DNA from: Budorcas taxicolor
Lineage: Eukaryota > Chordata > Mammalia > Artiodactyla > Bovidae
Reading direction: 5' to 3'
Assembly: GCF_023091745.1 (NCBI RefSeq)
Contig: NC_068915.1
Location: forward strand, 55,300,001 to 55,364,000
DNA length: 64,000 nucleotides
Positions within the stretch are counted from its first letter, which is position 1. Each line of letters starts with the position of its first letter. The position numbers were made by a program, and so were the translations under genes. Of this stretch, positions 35,633 through 45,679 are shown in pieces. The notes beneath the pieces were generated by a model. The model had not been told where the DNA came from. It ran no database searches and saw nothing but the letters and a program-made list of their open reading frames with translations.

Positions 35633-35846
35633 GGCTTCCCAGGTGGCTCTGTGGTAAAGGATCTGCCTGTCATTGCAGAAGACACAGGAGATGCATGTTC
35701 AATCCCTGCATCAGGAACCTGGAGGAGAAAATGGCAACCCTCTCCAGTATTCTTGCTGGGATAATCCCGTGGAGAGAGGAGCCTGGCTGGCTACAGTCCA
35801 TGGGGTTGCAGAGTCAGACACAACTGAGCAACTAAACAACAACAAC
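35633..35846 (+). mobile_element. Bov-tA SINE in the loop of the inverted repeat
   Basis: Complete copy: head 'ggcttcccaggtggctctgt', tail 'cacaactgagcaactaaaca' and a short (AAC)n end. A perfect 12-base target-site duplication ATAGTCTTTCAG lies at 35621-35632 and 35847-35858. It inserted between the two arms of the inverted repeat. Confidence 0.95.
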
Positions 35847-36016
35847 ATAGTCTTTCAGTCATCTTCCCTTCCCTACCCTGAAGCTCCTGTTTCTTACAGT
35901 TATATGATAGGTGTAGTTAACAGAAAGTGGGAAAAAGCATGTGGTGTAGATAGTAGTTCTTTCTGTAGATACTGATGCCTTTGTGGACAGGAAATATAAT
36001 TTTCTGTGTGATACAT

Positions 36017-36150
36017 TTTGAGGGCTCATTCAGATATACCTGTAAGGTTCAGCAGATAATCAGCTAAGTCTCCTTTCTCTGTAGGCACGTCAGACTTCAC
36101 CAAGGAGTTCTCTTGCAGATCTTGCGCAAGGCTTGAGACACCAGTAGCAG
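36017..36150 (-). repeat. Right arm of large inverted repeat
   Basis: Reverse-complement copy of 35235-35368. On the minus strand it keeps the same open frame and stop (LAQDLQ, YLLNLTGISE). Of 12 substitutions between arms about 11 change an amino acid, so there is no sign that the shared frame was under purifying selection. It lacks the outer 33-base terminal repeat present on the far side of the left unit. Confidence 0.9.
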
Positions 36151-36239
36151 GAACACTGAGGGATGGGACCATAAGAAGTCAACCTTCATGAAAAGGCACT
36201 TCCCACATCAGGGATCTGTCTCTCTGTGCCTTAATTCTG

Positions 36240-36412
36240 TGTGCTCCGTTACTCAGTCATGTCCAACCCTGTGACCCCATGGACCGTAGCCTATCAGGCT
36301 CCTCTATCTATGGGATTCTCTAGGCCATTTCCTATTCCAGAGGATCATCCAGAGACAGGGATCGCACCCATATCTCCTGCATTGGCAGGTAGAATTCTTT
36401 ACCAGGGAAATG
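36240..36412 (-). mobile_element. Bov-tA SINE, truncated head
   Basis: Reverse copy from 'gtgctccgttactcagtcat' to 'attctttaccagggaaatg'; the head is shortened and internal deletions are present (for example around 36325). Confidence 0.83.
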
Positions 36413-36414
36413 TA

Positions 36415-37515
36415 AATAGAAGGAGGGGATCCTAGAAATAGTACCATTTAAATACCTGTGATGGAGCTGTCATTGAAGTCTGAATAAAAGTTGCAGCAAT
36501 CTTATAAGGATTTTACATGTTTACATGATCCCTTAACTTCTCAACCAAACTATAGAAGATCCATTAGTGTGGGAATGGATGGAGGTGGTAGGAAAGAAGG
36601 AAAAATTAGAGAGCAGATGGCGCTTCTCTTCCTGCTGCAGGTCCCTGAGCCTGAGATCAAGTTTCAAACTGGATCTGGAAACTCTGAATTAGATGTTAGA
36701 TGGGTATCTTAAATTGAACTAGACTGAAAGTTTTAATGCAATACTTACAAATGCACCTAAATTATCAAATGAGACTGGTTTAATAAAAAATCAGACTGTC
36801 CAGTCAGCTAAAATCAGGGATCTCACTGAGTGTCAAGCTTTACTAAATAATTTCATGAACACAGGCAAGCAAGAGGTGCTGTGAAGCAAAAAGTGATTTG
36901 GGAAAGAAAGGAAGTTCCCCAGGCTTCCCCCTTTCTGTGTTAGATATGTATCTCTGGCCCAGAAGAGGTGAGATTCCTGATGAGTTTGTAGAGTGCTTCA
37001 CACAGTAGCAAGAATTTCAGCTATGACACATCTCCATTTTATGTCAGAGATTGCATAGCTTATATAGAATCCTCCAGGGATATCAAGTCTGACAGAAATT
37101 GCAGTCTATTTAGTACAGGTTATTCTTAGGCAGAGTCATCTTATGAAGTATATTTTGAGATGTTCTCCTTTCAGCAGATATCATTTTTTATATTTACTTG
37201 GGCATACACATGCAAGGAAACTAGTCGCGTTCATCTATCCTCTGTATCTTTTTCCTCTTAAACAGGCGTTTTTCCACCTTAAACAGGTGTTCCCCCTGTT
37301 TAAGAGAATAAATGATGTTCAGATAAGTTACTTTGACTCAGTTGGAAAACTGAAATCTTCCTGTGATGTCATTAAAAGGAAAAAATACCCAGTTGAGCGT
37401 GTTCAAAGTTAGAATTCAGTGTGATAAAATTATGAAGAGATGATAAGCATTCAAGGATACACTATTTAAACTGAGATGACACTTGACATACAGAAAAATA
37501 TGGCAAAAAAGATTA
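36415..37515. other. Unique sequence
   Basis: No repeat family or exon recognised. The 36491-36712 frame ('MQQSYKDF...') has no known domain. A short duplication of 'aaacaggtgtt'/'aaacaggcgtt' type lies at about 37260-37300. Confidence 0.4.
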
Positions 37516-37738
37516 CATCAAATAATTGAATAGATGCTGATAAAATGTGATGAAGTATCCCACTTTGCAATATACATCCCAGAAAACATCTAACAGGGAT
37601 GCATGAGAGGACTTGTGAGAATGTTCCCTGTAAAATCATTTGTAGTAGCAGGGAGTATGGGCCAGATTAGATGCCTGTCTCTGAATGACTGGGCAAAGAA
37701 AATGTGGTAAATAGAATGCTATGAAGAGTTTGAAGCAA
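37515..37738 (+). mobile_element. Possible old L1 ORF2/3' fragment
   Basis: 'catttgtagtagcagggagt', 'ctgaatgactgggcaaagaa' and 'gtggtaaatagaatgctatg' follow the order of a diverged L1 ORF2 3' region. The BovB at 37741 abuts it. Weak similarity. Confidence 0.33.
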
Positions 37739-38150
37739 CAGTCAGTTCAGCTGTTCAGTCGTGTCTAACTCTTTGTAACCCCATGGACTACATACAGCAT
37801 GCCAGGTTTCCCTGTCCATCACCAATTCCCGGAGTTTGCTCAAACTCAAGCCCATTGATTCAGTGATGCCATCCAACCACCTCATCCTCTGTCATCCCCT
37901 TCTCCTCCCACCTTTAATCTTTCCCAGCATCAGGGTCATTTCAAATGAGTCAGTTCTTCGCATCAGATGGCCAAAGTAATGGAGTTTCACCTTCAGTATC
38001 AGTTCTTCCAATGAATATTCAGGACTGATTTCCTTTCGGATGGACTGGCTGGATTGCCTTGCAGTCCAAGGAACTCTCAAGAGTCTTCTCCAACACCACA
38101 ATTCAAAAGAATCAATTCTTCCAGACTTAGCTTTCTTTATAGTCCAACTC

Positions 38151-38795
38151 TCACATCCATACATGACTACTGCAAAACCAAAGTTTGACTAGACAGACTC
38201 TAGTTGGCAAAGTAATGTCTCTGCTTTCTAATATGCTATCTAGGTTGGTCATAACTTTTCTTCCAAGGAACAAGCATCTTTTAATTTCATGGATGCAGTC
38301 ACCATCTGCAGTTATTTTGGAGCCACCCCCCCCCCCCAAATCTGTCACTGTTTCCACTGTTTCCCCATTTATTTGCCATGAAGTGCTGGGACCAGATGCT
38401 ACAATCATAGTCTTCCAAATGTTGAGTTTTAAGTCAACTTTTTCACTCTCCTCTTTCACTTTCATCAAGAGGCCCTTTAGTTCCTCTTTGCTTTCTTCCA
38501 TAAGGGTGGTGTCATCTGAACATCTTGGGTTATTGATATTTCTCCCAGCAATCTTTATTCCAGCTTGTGCTTCATCCAGCCCAGCATTTCTCATGATGCA
38601 CTCCACATATAAGTTAAATAAGCAGGGTGACCAAATACTGCCTTGACCTACTCCTGTCCGTATTTGGAACCAGGCTGTTGTTCCATGCCCCTTTCTAACT
38701 ATTGCTTCTTGACCTGCATAATTTCTCAGGAAGCAGGACAGGTGGTCTACTATTCCCATCTCTTTAAGAATTTTCCACAGTTTGTTGTGATCCAT
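38151..38795 (-). pseudogene. BovB reverse transcriptase fragment (CSDD)
   Basis: 214 codons of the RT domain starting at MDHNKLW (motif A region, upstream Asp lost from this frame). Motif B is altered (GVGQGSIWSPCLF for GVRQGCILSPCLF). Catalytic motif C reads CSDD at 38522-38511, so the Tyr and Ala are changed while both Asp remain. A run of five Gly (GGGGG) comes from a C12 homopolymer on the plus strand. Inactive. Confidence 0.85.
38326..38337 (+). repeat. C12 homopolymer inside BovB
   Basis: Twelve C residues at a site where other BovB copies have a short mixed C/A run. It adds Gly codons to the antisense RT frame. Confidence 0.85.
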
Positions 38796-39512
38796 ATAGT
38801 CAAAGGCTTTGGTGTACTCAATAAAGCAGAATTAGATGTTTTTCTAGAACCCTCGCTTTTTTGATGCTCCAGCAGATGTTGGCAATTTGATTTCTGGTTC
38901 CTCTGCCTTTTCTAAATCCAGCTTGAACATCTGGAAGTTCATGGTTCATGTACTGTTGAAGCTTGGCTTGGAGAATTTTGAGAATAACTTTGGTAGAGTG
39001 TGAGATGAGTGAAATTGTGAGGTAGTTGGAGCGCTCTTTGGCATTGCCTTTCTTTGGGATTGGAATGAAAACTTACCTTTTTTAGTCCAGTGGCCACTGC
39101 TGAATTTTCCAAATTTGCTGACATATTGAGTACAGCACTTTCACAGCATCATCTTCTAGGATTTGAAATAGCTCAACTGCAATTTCATGACCTCCACTAC
39201 CTTTGTTTGTGGTGATGCTTGCTAAAGCCCATTTGATTTCACATTCCAGAATGTCTGGCTCTAGATGAGTGATCACATCATCATGATTATCTGGTTCATG
39301 AAGATTTTTTTGTATAGTTCTTCTGTGTATTCTTGCCACCTCTTAATATTTTCTGCTTCTGTTAGATCCATAATATTTATGTCCTTTATTGTGACCATTT
39401 TTGCATGAAATGTTCCCTTTATAGCTCTAATTTTCTTGAAGAGATCTCTAGTCTTTCCCATTCAATTGTTTTCCTCTATTTCTTTGCATTGATCACTGAG
39501 GAAGGCTTTCTT

Positions 39513-40723
39513 TTTTTTTTTTTTTTGTTCTCAGGAATTCATTTTTCTTTTTCTTTTTTTTTTTCAATTTTTATTTTTACTTTATTTTACTTTACAATAC
39601 TGTATTGGTTTTGCCATACATTGACATGAATCCACCACGGGTGTACATGCGTTCCCAAACATGAACCCCCCTCCCACCTCCCTCCCCATAACATCTCTCT
39701 GGGTCATCACCGTGCACCAGCCCCTAGCATGCTGTATCCTGTGTCAGACATAGACTGGCGATTCAATTCTTACATGATAGTATACATGTTACAATGCCAT
39801 TCTCCCAAATCATCCCACCCTCTCCCTCTCCCTCTGAGTCCAAAAGTCCGTTATACACGTCTGTGTCTTTTTTGCTGTCTTGCATACAGGGTCGTCATTG
39901 CCATCTTTCTAAATTCCATATATATGTGTTAGTATACTGTATTGGTGTTTTTCTTTCTGGCTTACTTCACTCTATATAATCGGCTCCAGTTTCATCCATC
40001 TCATCAGAACTGATTCAAATGAATTCTTTTTAATGGCTGAGTAATACTCCATTGTGTATATGTACCACTGCTTTCTTATCCATTCATCTGCTGATGGACA
40101 TCTAGGTTGTTTCCATGTCCTGGCTATTATAGACAGTGCTGCGATGAACATTGGGGTACATGTGTCTCTTTCAATTCTGGTTTCCTCAGTGTGTATGCCC
40201 AGCAGTGGGATTGCTGGGTCATAAGGGAGTTCTATTTGCAATTTTTTAAGGAATCTCCACACTGTTCTCCAAAGTGGCTGTACTAGTTTGCATTCCCACC
40301 AACAGTGTAGGAGGGTTCCCTTTTCTCCACACCCTCTCCAGCATTTATTGCTTGCAGATTTTTGGATCGCAGACATTCTGACTGGTGTGAAGTGGTACCT
40401 CATTGTGGTTTTGATTTGCATTTCTCTAATAATGAGTCGTGTTGAGCATCTTTTCATGTGTTTGTTAGCCATCTGTATGGCTCCTTTGGAGAAATGTCTA
40501 TTTAGTTCTTTGGCCCATTTTTTGATTGGGTCGTTTATTTTTCTGGAATTGAGCTGCATAAGTTGCTTGTATATTTTTGAGATTAGTTGTTTGTCAGTTG
40601 CTTCATTTGCTATTATTTTCTCCCATTCCGAAGGCTGTCTTTTCACCTTGCTGATATTTTCCTTTGTTGTGCAGAAGCTTTTAATTTTAATTAGATCCCA
40701 TTTGTTTATTTTTGCTTTTATTT
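39513..40723 (-). mobile_element. L1 inserted in BovB, with possible 3' transduction
   Basis: A 1.2 kb 5'-truncated bovine-type L1 in reverse, flanked by a perfect 16-base target-site duplication TGAGGAAGGCTTTCTT (39497-39512 and 40724-40739) that matches BovB on both sides. From the 3' end: a T run (39513-39526), then 15-16 bases of unrelated sequence ('gttctcaggaattca', 39527-39541), a second T-rich tail (39542-39564), the L1 3' UTR, then the ORF2 end. The two tails with intervening sequence are what a short 3' transduction would leave. Confidence 0.93.
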
Positions 40724-40763
40724 TGAGGAAGGCTTTCTTATCTCTCCTTGCTATTCTTTGCAA
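39972..40763 (-). pseudogene. L1 ORF2 C-terminus fused in frame to BovB residues
   Basis: 263 open codons. Residues 1-14 ([14 protein letters not shown]) come from BovB linker sequence upstream of the insertion. From about residue 15 the frame is L1 ORF2p: [27 protein letters not shown] near residue 98, then the Cys-rich zinc-knuckle-like motif [18 protein letters not shown] and the C-terminal region ending near [20 protein letters not shown]1 ORF2p normally encodes endonuclease and RT plus this C-terminal domain; only the latter is present. The frame is intact, but there is no sign it is expressed. Confidence 0.85.
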
Positions 40764-40894
40764 CCCTTCATTCTAATAGGTATATCTTTGCTTTTCTTCT
40801 TCCCTTTCATTTCTCTTCTTTTTCAGCTATTTGTAAGAACTCCTAAGACAACATTTTGCCTTTTTGCATTTCTTTTTCTTAGAGATGGTCTTGA

Positions 40895-41164
40895 TCACTT
40901 CCTCCTGTACAATATCACAAACCTCCGTCCATAGTTCTTCAGCCATTCTATCAGATCTAATCCCTTGAATCTGTTTCTCACTTCCACTGTATAATCATAA
41001 GGGATTTTATTTGGGTCATGCCTGAATGGCCTAGTGGTTTTGCCTAATTTCTTCAATTTAACTCTGAATTTGCCAATAAGGAGTTCATGACCTGAGCCAG
41101 AGTCAGCTCCCAGTCTTGTTTTTGCTAACTGTATAAAGCTTCTCCATCTTTTGCTGCAAAGCAC
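40895..41164 (-). pseudogene. BovB endonuclease C-terminal fragment, catalytic Asp lost
   Basis: 89 codons ending the APE-type endonuclease domain: RWRSFIQLAKTRLGAD, then the catalytic block reading SGHELL where the intact copy at 59168-59590 has SDHELL. The Asp-to-Gly codon is at 41092-41090. It then follows KTTRPFRHDPNKIPYDY and EVRNRFKGLDLI before a frameshift. RTE endonucleases nick target DNA to prime reverse transcription; this copy lacks a catalytic residue. Confidence 0.82.
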
Positions 41165-43042
41165 ATAATCAATCTGATATTGGTATTGACCATCTGGTGA
41201 TGTCTATGTGTAGAGTCTTTCTTGTGTTATTGGAAGAGGATGTTTGCTATGACCAGTGTATTACTTTGACAAAACTCTATTAGTCTTTGCCCTGCTTCAT
41301 TCTGTACTACAAGGCCAAATTTGCCTGTTACTCCAGGTGTTTCTTGACTTTCTACTTTTGCATCCCAGTCCCCTATAATGAAAAGGACATCTTCTTTGGG
41401 TGTTAATTCTAAAACGTCTTGTAGGTCTTCATAAAATCATTCAACTTCAGCTTCTTCATCATTAATGGTCAGGGCATAGACTTGGATTCCCCTGATATTG
41501 AATTGTTTGCCTTGGAAACTAACAGATATCATTCTGTCGTTTTTAAGATTGCAACCAAGTACTGTATTTCATACTCTTTTGTTGACTCTGATGGCTACTC
41601 CATTTCTTCCAAGGGACTCTTGCTCACAGTAGTAGATATAATGGTCATCTGAATTAAATTCACCCATTCCAGTCCATTTTAGTTCACTGATTCATAAAAT
41701 GTTGATGTTTACTCTTGCCATCCCCTGTTTGACTACTTCCAATTTACCTTGATTTGTGGATCTAACATTCCAGGTTCCTATGCAATATTATTGCTCTTTA
41801 CAGCATTAGACTTTACTTATATTACCAGTGACATCCATGACTGGTTGTTGTTTTTTCTTTGGCTCTGTCTCTTCTTTCTTTCTGGAGTTAGTTCTCCACT
41901 GATCTCCAGTGGCATACTGGACACCTACCTACCTGGGGAGTTCATCTCCCAGTGTTCTATCTTTTTGCCTTTTCACTGTTCATGAGGTTCTGAAGGGAAG
42001 AATACTATAGTGGTTTGCCATTCCTTTCTCCAGTGGACCATGTTTTTCAGAACTCTTCATCATGACCCTTCTGTCTTGGGTGGCCCTACATGGCATGTCT
42101 CACAGTTTCATTGAATTTGACAAGGCTGTTGTCCATGTAATCAGATTGGTTAGTTTTCTGTGATTGTGGTTTTCATTCTGTCTGCCCTCTGATGGAGAAA
42201 GATAAGAGGCTTATGGGAGCTTCCTGATGGGAGAGACTGACTCAGGGGCAAAGCTGGGTCTTGTTCTGATGGGTGGGGCCATGCTCAGTAAATATTCAAT
42301 CCAATTTTCTGTTGATAGGCAGTGGTGTGTTCCCTCCCTGTTATTTGACCTGATGCCAATCTATGGTGGAGTTAATGAAGATAATGCTGACCTCCTCCCA
42401 AAGTTCCCATGCATGCACTCCTGCACACAGTGTTCCCCAACCTTTAGCAGGCTACTGACAACCCACACCTCTGCTGGAGACTCCCACTCACAAGCAAGTC
42501 TGACTCAGTCTATTGTGGGGTCACTCCTCCTTTCTCCTGGGTCCTAGTGCACACAAGGTTTTGTTTGTGCCCTTCAAGAGTCTGTTTCCCAGTCCTGTGT
42601 AAGTTCTGGCTGCCCTACAGTGGGGTTAATGGAGACATCCTCTAAGATGACTTATGCCATACCCAGGGCTAAAGCACCCAGAGCCCCTGCCCCTGCAGCA
42701 GTCCACTGCTGACATGTACTTCCACAGGAGACGCTCAAACATGGTTCTGTCTCAGTCTCTGTGGGGTCTCTGGGTCCTGGTGTGCACAGGGCTTGTTTGA
42801 TCCCTCTGAGCATCTCTGGTGGGTATGGGGTTTGATTCTAAACGTGATCGCCCCTACTACCATCTTGCTGGGGCTTCTCTGCCCTTGGATGTGGGGTATC
42901 TCCTCAAAGTCGCTCCAGCACTGTGAAGGAGAAGCAACAAGCTAGATGTAATTAGCAACATAGCTACATATTAACAGCATAGTATTGAATGAACAACAAG
43001 GTCAGAACAGCAAAATGCTTTTCACATATATTTAACGTGTGT

Positions 43043-43287
43043 GGTGCTGCTGAGCTATGCTCAGTCATGTCCAGCTCTTTGTGACCCCATGGACTGTAAC
43101 ATGCCAGGCTCCTTTGCCCATGGGATTTTCCAGGCAAGAATACTGGAGTGGTTTCCATTTCTTCCTTCAAGGGATTTTTCTGACTCAGGGATCTAACCTG
43201 CGTCTCTTGCGTTTCCTGTGTCTCTTGCATTTCCTGTGTCTCCTGCACTGCAGGTGCATTCTTAACCACTGAACTATCAGGAAGCCC
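43043..43287 (-). mobile_element. Bov-tA SINE with internal tandem duplication
   Basis: Reverse copy from 'gctatgctcagtcatgtcc' to the head 'gaactatcaggaagccc'. Near the tRNA-derived end, 18-base units repeat at 43203-43220 and 43221-43238, with a partial third unit at 43239-43254. Flanks TTTAACGTGTGT (43031-43042) and TTTAAGATGTGT (43288-43299) look like a diverged target-site duplication. Confidence 0.9.
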
Positions 43288-43299
43288 TTTAAGATGTGT

Positions 43300-43915
43300 A
43301 ATATACACATAAAATACCATTACATATTTTGCAAGGGCACACGGTTTTTCAAATATATACATATATGTTTAAATAAATGCCAATGTGGATCAGAGTATCC
43401 ATAGATATAAAAAGAATGCAATTAGTATTAAATATTAAAAAATAGGGACATTCTACTGATGGTGATGATGTGTTTTATGTTAATGAAAATGCCCACTCAA
43501 TATTTTATATCTCTAGTCTAAAGTAAATTTAGGGAAGAAGAGGAAGAGAGCAATTGGATATTCTGTACCAAAGTGTAGATGTTGTATCTCAGAAATTTTA
43601 TTTTTGTAGACTATAGATATAATTGTTGCTGTGATGATTTGCTTTGTTTTCCTAAGGATGGGAAATGCGATTATATGTTTAGAATGAAAGAAGGACCGTT
43701 CATGCTCATTCATAGCATCAAAGGAGTTTCTGAGAGAGCTAGAGTAACTTACTCCATGGGAAAACCGCTGACTAGACACGCCAAAATCGAAAACCCAAAA
43801 TTCTGACTCCAAATTCAGTCAGTATTTTCCCTGGCATATTTATAGATACTGTCCATGTAGATATAGTTGTTCATCCTATGAGGTACAAAGAGTTATCTCA
43901 TGGTCAGTTCTGATC
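43300..43915. other. Unique sequence
   Basis: No repeat recognised. The overlapping frames at 43513-43812 (minus) and 43579-43806 (plus) have no domain I know and are probably chance. Confidence 0.42.
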
Positions 43916-44639
43916 TTTTTCAGTTCAGTTCCGTCGCTCAGTCGTGTCCGACTCTTTGTGACCCCATGATCGCAGCGCGCCAGGCCTCCCTGTCCGTCAC
44001 CAACTCCCGGAGTTCACTCAGACTCATGTTCATTGAGTCCGTGATGCCATCCAGCCATCTGATCCTCTCTGGTCCCCTTCTCCTCCTGCCCCGAATCCCT
44101 CCCAGCATCAGAGTCTTTTCCAATGAGTCAACTCTCCACATGAGGTGGCCAAAGTACTGGAGTTTCAGCTTTAGCATCGTTCCTTCCAAAGAAATCCCAG
44201 GGCTGATCTCCTTCAGAATGGACTGGTTGGATCTCCTTGCAGTAGGGACTCTCAAGAGTCTTCTCCAACACCACAGTTCAAAAGCATCAATTCTTCAGCA
44301 CTCAGCTTTCTTCACAGTCCAACTCTCACATCCATACATGACCACTGGAAAAACCATAGCCTTGACTAGACGGACCTTAGCTGGCAGATTAATGTCTCTG
44401 CTTTTGAATATGCTGTCTAGGTTGGTCATAACTTTTCTTCCAAGGAGTAAGCGTCTTTTAATTTCATGGTTGCAATCACCATCTACAGTGATTTTGGAGC
44501 CCCCCAAAAATAAAGTCTGACACTGTTTTCACTGTTTCCCCATCTATTTCCCATGAAGTGATGTCACCGGATTCCGTGATCTTCGTTTTCTGAATGTTGA
44601 GCTTTAAGCCAACTTTTTCACTCTCTTCCTTCACGTTCA

Positions 44640-45122
44640 TCAAGAGGCTTTTAGTTCCTCTTCACTTTCTGCCATAAGGGTGGTGTCATCTGCATATCTG
44701 AGGTTATTGATATTTCTCCCAGCAATCTTGACTCCAGCTTGTGTTTCTTCCAGTCCAGCATTTCTCATGATATACTCTGCATACAAGTTAAATAAGCAGG
44801 GTGACAATATACAGCCTTGACGTACTCCTTTTCCTATTTGGAACCAGTCTGTTGTTCCATGTCCAGTTCTAACTGTTGCTTCGTGACCTGCATACAGATT
44901 TCTCAAGAGGCAGGTCAGGTGGTCTGGTATTCCCATCTCTTTCAGAATTGTCCACAGTTTATTGTGATCCACACAGTCAAAGGCTTTGGCATAGTCAACA
45001 AAGCAGAAATAGATGCTTTTTCTGGAACTCTCTTGCTTTTTCCATGATCCAGTGGATGTTGGCAATTTGATCTCTGGTTCCTCTGCCTTTTCTAAAACCA
45101 GCTTGAACATCAGGGAGTTCAC
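44640..45122 (-). pseudogene. BovB reverse transcriptase core, YADD intact
   Basis: 160 open codons of the RT palm: motif A region FVDYAKAFDCVDHNKLW (about residues 41-57, catalytic Asp in AFDC), motif B GVRQGCILSPCLF (99-111) and motif C YADD (residues 143-146, at 44696-44685). It ends with SEEELKAS, where a deletion in the 'ctcttgatg' region shifts the frame. The best-preserved catalytic core in the window, but without endonuclease or full C-terminus in frame. Confidence 0.9.
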
Positions 45123-45258
45123 GGTTCACGTATTGCTGAAGCCTAGCTTGGAGAATTTTGAGCATTACTTTACTAGCGTGTGAAATGAGTGCAATTGTGT
45201 GGTAGTTTGAGCGTTCTTCGGCATTGCCTTTCTTTGGGATTGGAATGAAAACTGACTT

Positions 45259-45645
45259 TTACCAGTCCTGTGGCCACTGCTGAGTTTTCCAAATTTGCTG
45301 GCATATTGAGTGCAGCACTTTCACAGCATCATCTTTCAGGATTTTAAACAGCTCCACTGGAATTCCATCACCTCCACTAGCTTTGTTCATAATGATGCTT
45401 TCTAAAGCCCACTTGACTTCACATTCCAAGATCTCTGGCTCTAGGTGAGTGATCACACCATCGTGATTATCTTGGTCATGAAGATCTTTTTTGTACAGTT
45501 CTTCTGTGTATTCTTGCCACCTCTTCTTAATATCTTCTGCTTCTGTTAGGTCCATACCATTTCTGTCCTTTATTGAGGCCATCTTTGCATGAAATGTTCC
45601 CTTAGTATCTCTAATTTTCTTGAAGAGATCTCTAGTCTTTCCCAT
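45259..45645 (-). pseudogene. BovB N-terminal RT region fragment
   Basis: 128 codons: MGKTRDLFKKIRDTKGTFHAK, the acidic RWQEYTEELYKKD stretch, and the RT N-terminal signature KASGGDGIPVELFKILKDD followed by HSICQQIWKTQQWPQDW. It directly precedes the RT core at 44640-45122 but is separated by a stop just after QDW and a further frame change. Confidence 0.88.
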
Positions 45646-45679
45646 TCTGTTGTTTTCCTCTATTGCTTTGCATCTTTTT

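Larger units (their letters stand above)
37741..42926 (-). mobile_element. Longest BovB LINE, near full length, split by an L1
   Basis: About 4.0 kb of BovB sequence in reverse plus a 1.2 kb L1. From right to left: 5' UTR-like sequence (about 41750-42926, starting near 'cactgtgaag'), endonuclease region (about 41700-40900), linker (40895-40740 and 39496-39080), RT (38930-38350), C-terminal region and tail ending 'gttcagctgttcagtc'. The open frames are broken in every domain. It is the only copy here that extends upstream of the endonuclease. Confidence 0.9.
43920..45676 (-). mobile_element. BovB LINE, well-preserved 3' half
   Basis: 1.76 kb of BovB in reverse with many CpGs kept ('cgtcgctcagtcgtgtccga'), the least decayed BovB copy in the window. 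It holds tail, C-terminal region (minus frames 43938-44255 and 44295-44507, the latter with MYGCESWTVKKAEC), RT core and N-terminal RT. It is 5' truncated at about 45676 within the linker. The 3' end is 'cagttcagttc' (sense 'gaactgaactg'), the RTE-type short-repeat tail. Confidence 0.95.

Noticed and set aside
40288..40776. 162-codon plus-strand frame that looks like a multi-pass membrane protein
   Set aside because: It is the antisense of the L1 ORF2 C-terminus; the hydrophobic look comes from the complement of Lys/Asn-rich codons.
42227..42547. 106-codon plus-strand frame (MGETDSGAKLG...)
   Set aside because: Antisense to the BovB 5' UTR-like region; no domain recognised.
43203..43254. Short direct repeats considered as a CRISPR-like array
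   Set aside because: Only two to three units with no spacers, inside a SINE in mammalian DNA.
43513..43812. Overlapping sense/antisense frames of 75 and 99 codons in unique DNA
   Set aside because: No domain, no splice context and mutual overlap on opposite strands; treated as chance.
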